Below, one piece after another: positions 1 to 8,340 of a stretch of 64,000 bases of DNA. Origin of the DNA: Hafnia alvei (GTDB lineage Bacteria; Pseudomonadota; Gammaproteobacteria; Enterobacterales; Enterobacteriaceae); the NCBI RefSeq assembly GCF_964063325.1, contig NZ_OZ061315.1:620001-684000 (forward strand), in the 5' to 3' direction. The notes beneath the pieces were generated by a model. It ran no database searches. It was not told the origin of the DNA and was given only the letters and a program-made list of their open reading frames with translations. The position numbers and the translations under genes are program-made. The first letter of the stretch is position 1. Each line of letters begins with the position of its first letter.

Positions 1-28
1 CTCCCTATGAGCATGTTGAAGGTTCGAA

Positions 29-829
29 TTAAGCCGCAACGGCTTCGGTTTCAGGGGTAGAAACATTGACGCGGTTTACGCCGCGATAGAGATGTTCAAT
101 TTGCTCGCGTGCTAAGTGCGCGCTTTCACCGTCGTAGAAAACATGCCCCTGACGCAGCGCGATGACGCGCTGGCAATAGCGCAGGGCGTAATCCACCTGA
201 TGCAGAGTGACCACCACGGTGATGCCGTCCTTTTGATTAATATCGAGCAGGGTTTCCATCACGATGCGGGCGGATTCAGGATCCAGTGACGCAATGGGTT
301 CATCGGCGAGAATCACTTTGGCTTTTTGCATCAGCGCACGTGCAATAGCGACGCGTTGCTGCTGGCCACCGGAAAGCGTGGATACCCGCTGGTGGGCGAA
401 GGAGGCCATGCTCACGCGAGTGAGAGCCTGCATGGCCTGCTGTTTTTGTTCTTGAGTGAACCAACCGCAGCAGGTGCGCCAAAATGGCGTTGCGCCTAGC
501 GCGCCAATCAGCACGTTTTCGAGAACCGTCAGGCGATTGACTAAATTGAACTGCTGAAAGATATAGCCAATATCGCTGCGGCTACGGCGAATATCTGCCG
601 CGAGACGCCCCTGCTTTTGAATGGTGCGGCCTAATAATTCGATGTGGGAATCATCATGACGGTCGCTGGTGATAAGTCCGCTTAGATGGCGAAGCAGCGT
701 AGATTTGCCTGAGCCAGAAGGGCCGAGCAAAGCCACCATCTGCCCTTGTTGAATCTCCATGCCAACGATGTGCAGCGCCTGCTGACCGGCGAATGTTTTA
801 CTGAGGTTCTTAACTCGAATAATCGACAT
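29..829 (-). CDS. phnC: Phosphonate ABC transporter ATP-binding protein (PhnC-like)
   Basis: This 266-residue ABC ATPase would energise import of phosphonates across the inner membrane together with PhnD (binding protein) and PhnE (permease), which should lie beyond the left window edge. The Walker A motif GPSGSGKST (about residues 36-44), the signature LSGGQQQRVAIARAL and the Walker B run VILADEP are all visible, and the length matches PhnC (about 262 aa). It is the first gene of a leftward operon. Phn genes are normally PhoB-controlled; upstream I see only one weak half Pho box. A paralogous phosphonate or phosphate-ester importer is the alternative. Confidence 0.85.
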   Translation of the reverse strand: MSIIRVKNLSKTFAGQQALHIVGMEIQQGQMVALLGPSGSGKSTLLRHLSGLITSDRHDDSHIELLGRTIQKQGRLAADIRRSRSDIGYIFQQFNLVNRLTVLENVLIGALGATPFWRTCCGWFTQEQKQQAMQALTRVSMASFAHQRVSTLSGGQQQRVAIARALMQKAKVILADEPIASLDPESARIVMETLLDINQKDGITVVVTLHQVDYALRYCQRVIALRQGHVFYDGESAHLAREQIEHLYRGVNRVNVSTPETEAVAA

Positions 830-1188
830 GGCGTAACCCTCTTTAGTGAGGTGGTCAAAATTAAGTTGCGCTCATGGTGCCGATTGAAAATGACAAAATG
901 GTTATTTATATGTTGCAGAAATATGAATAGTTGAAGGCGTTAGGATGACAGCCGTAAAAAGGAGGGATGCGAAGCAGATTGCACAAAGCGTGTAATTGAG
1001 CCGTGTCCTACAGCGCATTCTGGACAGCGTAATACAGTTTTGGCAACGCATTGAAAACTGATGAAGACATGCGTTGAGCATTTTAATATAACACGATGCG
1101 TGGTTGTTATTTGCACGATAGGATTGTCGACTGTGGGTCATAGGTCTATATTAGGCATAGACGTATGGCTAAGTGGCAGGAGGCAAGT
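830..1188. promoter_or_regulatory. Divergent intergenic region between phnC and the RES/Xre locus
   Basis: About 360 bp without a convincing gene. It must hold the promoters for phnC (leftward) and for the antitoxin-toxin pair (rightward). On the minus strand CTGTCAT (complement of 945-951) resembles one half of a PhoB box, but no good second half lies 11 bp away. The ribosome binding site AGGAGG at 1178-1183 fixes the antitoxin start at 1189. Confidence 0.35.
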
Positions 1189-1635
1189 ATGCGTATGTTC
1201 ACACCAACTCAGCAGCGGGATGAAAGCACACTTTGGCGCGTAGTGAGTTTTCCACCAGAAGGTAGTATTCAGTTGCTTGAGTTGCTTAAACAGGGATTAC
1301 CTACTGACGTGATTGAAAATATTCACCAATGGACGGGGATTAATAAGGCCGATATCGTCCAGATCGCGGGGATCAGCGGTCGTCAGGTTTCTCGTAGAAA
1401 GAATGGGCCTAAAACGTTATCGCCCGAGCAGAGTGAAAGCATTGCTCGTTTGGTGCGGGTGATGAACGCGGCGATTGCACTTTTTGAGGATGATAAAGAG
1501 CAGGCAATCCACTGGCTAACACATCCTGTGCGTGCTTTGGGGCAGACTGCCCCCGCGAGTCTTATCAGCACGGAGAGTGGAGCTATTGCGGTATTGAACC
1601 TGATTGGGCGCTTGGAGCACGGTGTATTCTCATGA
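1189..1635 (+). CDS. Xre/MbcA/ParS-type antitoxin of a RES-Xre pair
   Basis: A 148-residue antitoxin predicted to bind and neutralise the RES toxin encoded next to it and to repress their shared promoter. The middle (IVQIAGISGRQVSRRK) reads as a helix-turn-helix, and the C-terminal part (AIHWLTHPVRALGQTAPASLI...GAIAVLNLIGRLEHGVFS) is the DUF2384 antitoxin/toxin-binding domain, with the typical W-L-x-x-P-x-x-x-L-G and terminal G-V signature. I chose ATG 1189 because AGGAGG lies 5 bp upstream; an in-frame ATG at 1165 has no ribosome site. It overlaps the toxin start by 4 bases (ATGA), as is usual for coupled antitoxin-first operons. Confidence 0.85.
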   Translation: MRMFTPTQQRDESTLWRVVSFPPEGSIQLLELLKQGLPTDVIENIHQWTGINKADIVQIAGISGRQVSRRKNGPKTLSPEQSESIARLVRVMNAAIALFEDDKEQAIHWLTHPVRALGQTAPASLISTESGAIAVLNLIGRLEHGVFS

Positions 1636-2090
1636 TGGGCTATCGCATTGTTAAAACCAAATTTGCCAACAGCGCATTTACGGGGCAGGGCGCAAAACAG
1701 TTTGGCGGGCGCTGGAACCGCATGGGTAGCCCAATGGTGTATCTGGCCAGTTCTATCTCGCTTGCGATGCTGGAATGTTTGGTTCACCTCGAAAGCGCGC
1801 GGCTAACCGAGTTTTACTCGCTTTTTTCGATAGAAATTGATGACCGCGATATTAGCTCGCTGGATGTCAGCGTATTGCCTGCTCACTGGCGTCAGGATGA
1901 GATCTCGCCGGTAACCGCCGATATGGGTTCACAGTGGATAGCATCGAAGGTATCCGTAGGACTACGGGTGCCTTCGGTGATTGTGCCACAGGAAAATAAT
2001 CTGCTGTTGAATCCGCAGCATCCAAAATTTGAACGCTATCTAAGCACGGTGGCTGAAGTCCCGCATGCTTTTGATGAGCGGCTGAAATGA
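1632..2090 (+). CDS. RES-domain toxin (NAD+-degrading family)
   Basis: A 152-residue RES domain protein. Members of the family deplete cellular NAD+ by phosphorolysis or hydrolysis and cause growth arrest. The RES hallmarks are present: an early Arg (YRIV), the GGRWNRMGSPMVYLASS block, the conserved Glu in LAMLECLVHLE, and the late Ser in the P-S-V-I-V-P block followed by NLLLNPQHP. Start codons are ATGATG, with the first overlapping the antitoxin stop, so translation is coupled. The gene ends 5 bp before the convergent nrdG. No truncation is seen, so the pair is probably active. Confidence 0.85.
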   Translation: MMGYRIVKTKFANSAFTGQGAKQFGGRWNRMGSPMVYLASSISLAMLECLVHLESARLTEFYSLFSIEIDDRDISSLDVSVLPAHWRQDEISPVTADMGSQWIASKVSVGLRVPSVIVPQENNLLLNPQHPKFERYLSTVAEVPHAFDERLK

Positions 2091-2095
2091 CGCGA

Positions 2096-2560
2096 TCAGC
2101 GCAGCTTGTGAATAACCTGATTCGCACTGCCGCGCCAGATGAGCATCGGATCCTTGAGGTCTTGTACAAATTTTCCGTCGATGAGTACGTTGATCAAATC
2201 CACCACTTGACGCTGTGCATCAGTGAGTTCGTCTAGCTTATAGCCTGTCCAAACCCAGATATCTTTGCCTTCACATTCCGCACGCACGCGTTGCACTAGC
2301 TTTAGAATAAACGGCACATTTTGCGGATGCAGCGGATCGCCACCGGAAAGGGATAAACCCTGACGCGGAATGCGTGTGTCATTCAGATCGGCAATAATCT
2401 GATCTTCCATTTCTTGCGTAAACGGCATACCTGAATTGAGTCGCCAAGTACTTTTGTTATAGCAACCTGGGCATTCATGCACACAACCGGCAACGAATAA
2501 CGTGCAGCGAGTACCCGGCCCGTTGACGACGTCTACGGGGTAATATTGATGGAAATTCAT
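2096..2560 (-). CDS. nrdG: Anaerobic ribonucleotide reductase-activating protein
   Basis: Radical-SAM activase (154 aa) that uses a [4Fe-4S] cluster and S-adenosylmethionine to install the glycyl radical on NrdD under anaerobiosis. The cluster motif CVHECPGC (CX3CX2C) is plain near residue 26, followed by YNKSTW and the glycine-rich SGGDPL. I start at the methionine of MNFHQYYPVDVVNGPGTRC because it aligns with E. coli NrdG; an in-frame ATG five codons upstream (2575) is possible. It lies downstream of nrdD, separated by a 175-bp spacer with a palindromic repeat. Confidence 0.95.
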   Translation of the reverse strand: MNFHQYYPVDVVNGPGTRCTLFVAGCVHECPGCYNKSTWRLNSGMPFTQEMEDQIIADLNDTRIPRQGLSLSGGDPLHPQNVPFILKLVQRVRAECEGKDIWVWTGYKLDELTDAQRQVVDLINVLIDGKFVQDLKDPMLIWRGSANQVIHKLR

Positions 2561-2580
2561 TGAAAGCTTGCCCATTAGGC

Positions 2581-2735
2581 TATTTTACTTGCCACTTTGG
2601 ATTCGGCAGTGCTCAGAATCCTCACGTACTACGTGTACGCTCCGGTTCTTCCGCGCTGGCCGTATCCAAATTGGCTGCGACAATAACGCCTACTGAACAA
2701 GCTTAAAGTGCAACCTGTTCAGTAAGTTAACGATA
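2581..2735. repeat. nrdD-nrdG spacer with palindromic repeat-like element
   Basis: The spacer holds a perfect short palindrome, CACGTA-C-TACGTG (2623-2635), in a GC-rich stretch (about 2615-2670) that resembles intergenic repeat elements found between genes of Yersinia, Serratia and Hafnia. It may act on differential mRNA stability of nrdD and nrdG. Family membership is an impression from memory. Confidence 0.35.
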
Positions 2736-4916
2736 TTAGCCAATCTGCCCGTTGTTCAAGTGCTTAACGCGGCGTTTCACTTCTTCTTGCTTACCGGCGT
2801 TGAACGGACGAGCATCAGGGCTACCCAGATAGCCACATACGCGGCGGATCACGGAAACCTTAGCCGAATCGTGATTACCACATTTCGGGCAGGTAAAGCC
2901 TTTGCTGGTACACTCAAACTCACCGGTGAAGCCGCACTCGTAACACTCATCAATTGGCGTATTCGTGCCGTAGTAAGGGACACGGCTATAGCTATAATCC
3001 CAGACGTCTTCCAGCGCTTTCAGGTTGTGCTGTAGGTTTGGATATTCGCCGTAGCAAATGAAACCGCCGCTCGCCAATGGCGGGTATGGCGCTTCAAAAT
3101 CCAGCTTGTCGTATGGGTTAACTTTTTTCTCAACGTCCAAGTGGAAGCTGTTGGTGTAATAACCTTTATCGGTTACGCCCGGTACAACGCCAAATTCAGC
3201 GGTATCTAAACGGCAGAAACGGTCACACAGGTTTTCACTTGGTGTACTGTAGAGGCTGAAGCCGTAGCCGGTTTCTTCTTTCCAGCTGTCGGTTGCCTGC
3301 TGTAAACGTGCAACAATCGCCACGGCTTTCGCACGCAGGGTTTCATCGTCGAAGACGTGAGTTTGGTTGCCGAACAGCGCATTCATCGTTTCGTGAATAC
3401 CGATGTAGCCCAGTGAAATTGACGCACGTCCATTTTTGAAAATATCAGCAATATTGTCGTCGGCTTTCAAGCGAACACCACAGGCACCTTCCATATAGAG
3501 GATTGGTGCAACGCGTGCTTTGATGCCTTCCAGACGAGCAATACGTGTCATCAGCGCTTTCTTAGAAAGCTCTAAACGTTCATCCAGCAATTTCCAAAAT
3601 GCGGCTTCGTCACCTTTGGCTTCTAAAGCGATACGCGGCAGGTTTAGGCTAATGACGCCGAGGTTGTTACGCCCTTCATGGAGCATCTCGCCATTTTCTT
3701 CATACACACCCAAGAAGCTGCGGCAGCCCATTGGTGTTTTGAACGAGCCGGTAACCTTAACCACTTGATCATAGTTCAGAATATCTGGGTACATACGCTT
3801 GCTGGCACACTCTAGCGCCAACTGTTTGATATCGTAGTTAGCGTCGCCGAATTTGTGGTTTAAACCATCGCGAATGGCGAAGACCAGTTTAGGGAATACG
3901 GCGGTTTTACGGTTTTTGCCCAAGCCTGCGATGCGGTTTTTCAGGATAGATTGCTGGATAAGACGGGATTCCCAGCTGGTTCCTAAGCCAAAACCAAAGG
4001 TTACAAACGGGGTTTGACCGTTAGCGGTATGCAGCGTGTTGACTTCATATTCCAAAGATTGGAATGCGTCGTAGCACTCTTTTTCGGTGCGGGTTTTTGC
4101 GTAGCCTTCTGCGTCTGGAATGTTCCATTCGTCAGCGGTCTTACGATGTTTTTCGAAGCTTGAGGTAACAAACGGCGCCAGAACTTCATCTATACGGTTA
4201 ATCGTGGTGCCGCCATAAATATGGCTAGCAACCTGAGCGATAATTTGTGCGGTTACGGCTGTTGCGGTCGAGATGGATTTAGGACGCTCTATTTCTGCGT
4301 TACCCATCTTGAAGCCGTTAGTCAGCATGCCTTTAAGGTCGATCAGCATGCAGTTAAACATTGGGAAGAACGGAGAGTAATCCAGATCGTGGTAGTGAAT
4401 TTCACCACGTTCGTGCGCTAGCACCACGTCACGGGGCAGAATGTGCTGTGTCGCGTAGTGTTTTGCCACGATACCCGCCAACAGATCGCGCTGGGTTGGG
4501 ATGACTTTACTGTCTTTGTTAGCGTTTTCGTTCAGCAAAGCGGCATTGCTTTGCTCAACCAGGCCACGGATTTCCTGATTAAGACGGCCACGTTGTTCAC
4601 GAGATACGTCACGGTCGTGACGATACTCAATGTATGCACGCGCAAGCTGCTTATAGTTGCCTGCCATCAGCTGGTTTTCTACTGCGTTTTGAATCACATG
4701 GATATCAACACGCTCGAGATCGGCCATCTGCATAGCGACTACGCGGGCTACGGTTGCACAATAATCAGTATCATCAACGCCTGCCGCTCGGGCAGCACGC
4801 ACCACAGCTTCCTTGATTCGCTGTTCGTCAAATGGTACCTGACAACCGTCCCGTTTAATCACTATTGGTTTCACCGCGTCGCTCCTTTTCCCCTTTTGCA
4901 TGTTATCCACAGCCAC
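2736..4916 (-). CDS. nrdD: Anaerobic ribonucleoside-triphosphate reductase (class III)
   Basis: Large catalytic subunit (726 aa; E. coli 712) that reduces ribonucleoside triphosphates to deoxyribonucleotides during anaerobic growth. Visible parts are the N-terminal ATP-cone (IVIKRDGCQVPFDEQRIKEAV), the active-site region, the C-terminal zinc site CYECGFTGEFECTSKGFTCPKCG (four cysteines of a CXXC pair) and the glycyl-radical loop RRVCGYLGSPDARPF about 30 residues from the end. NrdG activates that glycine. The extra N-terminal 14 residues relative to E. coli could mean a later start. It is preceded by a long leader with candidate NrdR sites. Confidence 0.96.
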   Translation of the reverse strand: MAVDNMQKGKRSDAVKPIVIKRDGCQVPFDEQRIKEAVVRAARAAGVDDTDYCATVARVVAMQMADLERVDIHVIQNAVENQLMAGNYKQLARAYIEYRHDRDVSREQRGRLNQEIRGLVEQSNAALLNENANKDSKVIPTQRDLLAGIVAKHYATQHILPRDVVLAHERGEIHYHDLDYSPFFPMFNCMLIDLKGMLTNGFKMGNAEIERPKSISTATAVTAQIIAQVASHIYGGTTINRIDEVLAPFVTSSFEKHRKTADEWNIPDAEGYAKTRTEKECYDAFQSLEYEVNTLHTANGQTPFVTFGFGLGTSWESRLIQQSILKNRIAGLGKNRKTAVFPKLVFAIRDGLNHKFGDANYDIKQLALECASKRMYPDILNYDQVVKVTGSFKTPMGCRSFLGVYEENGEMLHEGRNNLGVISLNLPRIALEAKGDEAAFWKLLDERLELSKKALMTRIARLEGIKARVAPILYMEGACGVRLKADDNIADIFKNGRASISLGYIGIHETMNALFGNQTHVFDDETLRAKAVAIVARLQQATDSWKEETGYGFSLYSTPSENLCDRFCRLDTAEFGVVPGVTDKGYYTNSFHLDVEKKVNPYDKLDFEAPYPPLASGGFICYGEYPNLQHNLKALEDVWDYSYSRVPYYGTNTPIDECYECGFTGEFECTSKGFTCPKCGNHDSAKVSVIRRVCGYLGSPDARPFNAGKQEEVKRRVKHLNNGQIG

Positions 4917-5227
4917 AATCCGCGTGCCATAAGGCTTGACGCAGTCTTGTGGATGTTTTGTGGATAACTACTACATATGGGTATGTTCTAAAGTGGGACA
5001 CACTATATATGGTATTTGATTTAAGTTAAAGCGCAGTAGTTTGACATAGCGCAAAGATTTTTATTTTCGGTAGAAACGTTATACAAACCGAGAGCGAGGT
5101 CATTTTTCTTAATGCAACAAGCGTTGTTTGCAGGCGGTAAGAGGATGGTTAATGGAGTGTAGTCAGGGAGGAGAATGCTTGATCAATCTCCACATAAATG
5201 GCACTCGCAGTGCGGAAACTGTAGTGG
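4917..5227 (-). promoter_or_regulatory. nrdD promoter region with candidate NrdR boxes
   Basis: This 311-bp stretch lacks a gene and should carry the nrdDG promoter. ACACTATATATGGTAT at 5000-5015 resembles the 16-bp NrdR box (ACAC-ATAT-GTGT type), and a weaker partner ACTACATATGGGTATG lies at 4970-4985, about 30 bp away (three helical turns), the usual spacing of paired NrdR boxes. TTGAT-N4-GTTAA at 5016-5029 is a degenerate FNR-like dyad, which would fit anaerobic induction. The second NrdR box and the FNR site are weak calls. Confidence 0.45.
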
Positions 5228-5812
5228 TTATTTGAAAATAAATTGGTAATCAACAATATAACTGCCCACGTGATTAACTCGCGCCATGACCCACACGGCA
5301 TCCATGCCTTGTTGTCGTTTATTACCGATTTTCAGTTCTTCTTTTGAAGTACAAAGTTCAATCCAGCGTGAAGTATGAATGTCTTTCAACCGCAGACCAG
5401 CCTCGCAACGATACCTCCCCCGGTAAGGACCGGGAATAGAAACATCATACTCGCTGATATAATAAATTGTTTTATCTGGAAATAGATAAACGTAAGCATC
5501 AAACGCATTCAGCGATAAGGTTAGCCCGAGCAACCCACCAGCGATAAACATACTTGAGATAAAAATACAGTCATTTCTGGTACGAGGTGCAGACGTCAGC
5601 CTTGCGGCGCCGATTGTTGCTGCTGTAGCCATAATGCCGATGACAATTAAAGACAGTTTAGCTTCAGAATCTGATTTTATAAGAATGGTATTGTTTGAAA
5701 TTCTGGATGCCCACGATATATAAAAAATAAATAAAATGAAGAAAGTAATTAAAATAATAATTTCGTAGTCTTTCTTGATGTGTCTGTTTTTATTTGTTTT
5801 TATCTTATTCAT
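5228..5812 (-). CDS. Uncharacterised three-helix membrane protein
   Basis: I do not recognise this protein (194 aa from the chosen start). It has a basic N-terminus, a hydrophobic helix (about residues 17-36, IIILITFFILFIFYISWA), a second (LSLIVIGIMATAATIGAA) and a third (CIFISSMFIAGGLLGLTLSL), then a soluble C-terminal domain with paired cysteines and aromatic residues. I prefer ATG 5812 because AAGGA lies 8 bp upstream; the ATG at 5842 has no ribosome site. The gene is AT-rich compared with nrdD. It faces the next gene divergently, with about 200 bp between them. Confidence 0.6.
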   Translation of the reverse strand: MNKIKTNKNRHIKKDYEIIILITFFILFIFYISWASRISNNTILIKSDSEAKLSLIVIGIMATAATIGAARLTSAPRTRNDCIFISSMFIAGGLLGLTLSLNAFDAYVYLFPDKTIYYISEYDVSIPGPYRGRYRCEAGLRLKDIHTSRWIELCTSKEELKIGNKRQQGMDAVWVMARVNHVGSYIVDYQFIFK

Positions 5813-6017
5813 ATCAGTGTCCTTTTGATAAACTGTTTCCATTGTTCAATATTAGATATTAGCAATAAGTGTTGGCATATTATTCAGATAACCATCGGAA
5901 TAACCAGAGACTGTAATAACATGAATTATTAAGTTTTCCTTAACTGCTCATTATATTGATTTGTACTTAATACATCAGCGACGATGAGATACTCATTGAT
6001 GGAGCAGCAGAATTAAT

Positions 6018-6578
6018 ATGCATTTTTTTAGACTGCTAGAACAATTTGATGCGATCCTGACGCGCAGCTATGGAGTTTGGGGGCATTGGTTTTGGCGTAT
6101 ATTGTGGATTTTAGTTGTCCCTCTTCCAGTCGTTTATGTGCTGTGGGTAATCTTATGGATTGGTTTTACCGAGATCACAGTCGATATACAAAACAACACT
6201 GATGTGGATCGACCATTAGTTAAAGTGAATGTAATTGATTCATCGGGTAAGGATTTGCAATCAATGGGCGCTTGTTGCTATTGGGATAAGCAAAGGCGTG
6301 TTGAGGTTAATTGGGTTTTGGGTGTGTATCAAGATCAGCGGGTTCAGGGAATTAAAGAAGAAGTTCGACATAAAACGGTATTATTGCCGGAACGTAAACT
6401 GGGAACGGTGTATTTGCATGTTCTTTTGCTGCCAAACGATGAAGTGAAAATTTGGTGGGGGCCAGAAAATAATTTTTCCCAATTATCTTGGAATAGTTCT
6501 AGTCGCTCCGGTAAAAAGCATTGGTGGTCATCGCGGCATCACTGGGGAGGGAGTATCTGGAAACATACGCGGTGGTGA
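6018..6578 (+). CDS. Uncharacterised membrane-anchored protein
   Basis: A 186-residue protein with a strongly hydrophobic Trp-rich N-terminal segment (residues 20-50, WGHWFWRILWILVV...) followed by a beta-rich soluble domain containing GACCYWDKQRRVEVNW. The Cys-Cys motif followed by basic residues and a W-x-x-G is reminiscent of DUF3304-type proteins, but this is a weak impression. The C-terminus is rich in Trp, His, Ser and Arg. It is followed by a strong bidirectional terminator shared with yhaK. The function is unknown. Confidence 0.5.
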   Translation: MHFFRLLEQFDAILTRSYGVWGHWFWRILWILVVPLPVVYVLWVILWIGFTEITVDIQNNTDVDRPLVKVNVIDSSGKDLQSMGACCYWDKQRRVEVNWVLGVYQDQRVQGIKEEVRHKTVLLPERKLGTVYLHVLLLPNDEVKIWWGPENNFSQLSWNSSSRSGKKHWWSSRHHWGGSIWKHTRW

Positions 6579-6583
6579 CGGAA

Positions 6584-6606
6584 TTCCCTCTTTAAAAAAG
6601 AGGGAA
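6584..6606. terminator. Bidirectional terminator between the 6018 gene and yhaK
   Basis: A perfect 10-bp inverted repeat, TTCCCTCTTT / AAAGAGGGAA, with a 3-base A loop lies between two convergent genes. The stem is A/T-rich at the loop end and lacks a long external T run, so efficiency is uncertain. Confidence 0.6.
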
Positions 6607-6613
6607 GTCAAAA

Positions 6614-7306
6614 TCAAACCGGCAAATCAATCACCAGCGCACGCAGCGGTGTGATGGCGGTGAGGGTCAGGCTTTCTTCATCATTAATAAAGGCGCCGTC
6701 GCCGCAGGCCAGCAACTCGGCGCTATCCTGCGTTTTGTAGCTCCCATGAATCGACTGCACATAGGCACGCGATCCGTGTAAAGGCAATGTGTGTTGCTCG
6801 CCCGGTTTAAGATCCAAATGATGTATCCACACCTGCTGGCGCAATTGTAGGCTGCCGCTGTCACCTTCGGGCGAAGCTAGCAATCGATAAGGCTCTTCCA
6901 CCAGCGAGAGGCGTTGGATCTCGTCGTTTTCCCTTTCTGGGCAAACATTTAGCCATAGCTGCATACGCGTAAGCGGTTTATCACTATTGAGATTGTGTTC
7001 GCTGTAGCTGATGTTTCCCTGCGTAGCGAGTAACACCACATCGCCCGTATGGGCTTGTGTATGGCTGCCTTCGCTGTCGCGGTACTCCACGTCACCATCA
7101 AGAATAATGTTCAATACGTCGACGCGCGGGAAGGTACGTGGCTGTAATGACGCGCCGGGCGCCAGTACATCCTGATTGAGAACGCGCAGTGACGCATATC
7201 CCATCAGCTTAGGGTCAAAATAGTGGCCGAAGGAAAATGTATAGCGTGACTTGAGCCAACCATAGTCAGCGTGTCCGCAGTTTTGGGCTTTTCGTTGTGT
7301 AATCAT
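6614..7306 (-). CDS. yhaK: Pirin-family protein YhaK
   Basis: A bicupin pirin-like protein (230 aa from ATG 7306) matching E. coli YhaK throughout (SRYTFSFGHYFDPKLMGYASLRVLNQD, then EYRDSEGSH and SYSEHNL). YhaK is a cytosolic redox-sensitive protein whose molecular role is unsettled. A TTG three codons upstream (7315) is an alternative start; homology favours the ATG. Divergent yhaJ encodes a LysR regulator, which is known to activate yhaK in E. coli and probably binds the 109-bp gap between them. Confidence 0.93.
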   Translation of the reverse strand: MITQRKAQNCGHADYGWLKSRYTFSFGHYFDPKLMGYASLRVLNQDVLAPGASLQPRTFPRVDVLNIILDGDVEYRDSEGSHTQAHTGDVVLLATQGNISYSEHNLNSDKPLTRMQLWLNVCPERENDEIQRLSLVEEPYRLLASPEGDSGSLQLRQQVWIHHLDLKPGEQHTLPLHGSRAYVQSIHGSYKTQDSAELLACGDGAFINDEESLTLTAITPLRALVIDLPV

Positions 7307-7415
7307 GGCGCTCAAGGCTCTTAATAATCGATATAACCATGGTAAGCGTCTGGACGTGAGATTGTTAGCCAGTTAATCTGGTCGCCATATTCAAATTTCC
7401 TGATAGAAGGATGCT

Positions 7416-8312
7416 ATGAGTAAAGATCGCGCGCTGACATTGGAAGCATTGCGGGTCATGGATGCCATAGATCGTCGTGGAAGTTTTGCAGCGGCGGCAG
7501 ACGAATTAGGCCGAGTGCCTTCAGCTTTGAGCTACACCATGCAAAAGCTGGAAGAAGAGCTGGATGTGGTGTTGTTTGACCGCTCTGGTCATCGTACGAA
7601 ATTTACCAATGTAGGACGTATGTTGCTCGAACGTGGGCGCATTCTTCTCGAAGCGGCCGATAAGTTGACGACAGACGCTGAAGCGCTGTCGCGCGGTTGG
7701 GAAACGCACATTACGGTGGTATGCGAAGCGTTGGTGCCCGCCACACAGCTGTTCCCGCTGGTGAATAAGCTTTCGAATAAAGCCAATACCCAACTGTCTT
7801 TAATGACCGAAGTTTTAGCGGGGGCATGGGAACGTCTCGAGCAAGGGCGTGCGGATATCGTGATCGCACCCGATATGCATTTTCGTTCTTCGTCTGAAAT
7901 CAACGTGCGTAAGCTCTATAAGGTGATGAGCGTTTATGTTGCCGCCCCTGATCATCCTATTCATTTAGAGCCAGAGCCTTTGTCCGACGCCGTTCGGGTG
8001 AAATATCGTGGCATTGCCGTGGCTGATACCGCACGTGAGCGGCCCGTTTTGACTGTTCAGCTGCTTGATAAGCAACAGCGTTTGACCGTGAGCACCATTG
8101 CGGATAAACGTCAGGCGCTTATCGATGGGCTGGGCGTTGCGACTATGCCTTATCCGTTGGTGGAACAGGATATTGCCGAAGGCCGCCTGCGGGTGGTGAG
8201 CGCCGAGTACAGCCATGAAACCGATATTATTATGGCGTGGCGTCGTGACAGCATGGGCGAGGCAAAATCTTGGCTCCTGCGCGAGATCCCTAAACTGTTT
8301 ATGAACCGCTGA
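7416..8312 (+). CDS. yhaJ: LysR-family transcriptional regulator YhaJ
   Basis: A 298-residue LysR regulator almost identical in pattern to E. coli YhaJ. The N-terminal winged helix-turn-helix (GSFAAAADELGRVPSALSYTMQKLEEELDVVLFDRSG, residues 22-58) binds DNA and the remainder is the effector-binding domain. In E. coli YhaJ responds to aromatic compounds such as 2,4-dinitrotoluene derivatives and activates yhaK and virulence genes. The divergent layout with yhaK supports the same local target. The start has AGAAGGATGCT upstream, a good ribosome site. Confidence 0.95.
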   Translation: MSKDRALTLEALRVMDAIDRRGSFAAAADELGRVPSALSYTMQKLEEELDVVLFDRSGHRTKFTNVGRMLLERGRILLEAADKLTTDAEALSRGWETHITVVCEALVPATQLFPLVNKLSNKANTQLSLMTEVLAGAWERLEQGRADIVIAPDMHFRSSSEINVRKLYKVMSVYVAAPDHPIHLEPEPLSDAVRVKYRGIAVADTARERPVLTVQLLDKQQRLTVSTIADKRQALIDGLGVATMPYPLVEQDIAEGRLRVVSAEYSHETDIIMAWRRDSMGEAKSWLLREIPKLFMNR

Positions 8313-8340
8313 TCCTTCAGTGATTTTTTGAGGAGTGAGC

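Noticed and set aside
5178..5185. TTGATCAA upstream of nrdD as an FNR site
   Set aside because: It lacks the 4-bp spacer of a TTGAT-N4-ATCAA site; a chance palindrome.
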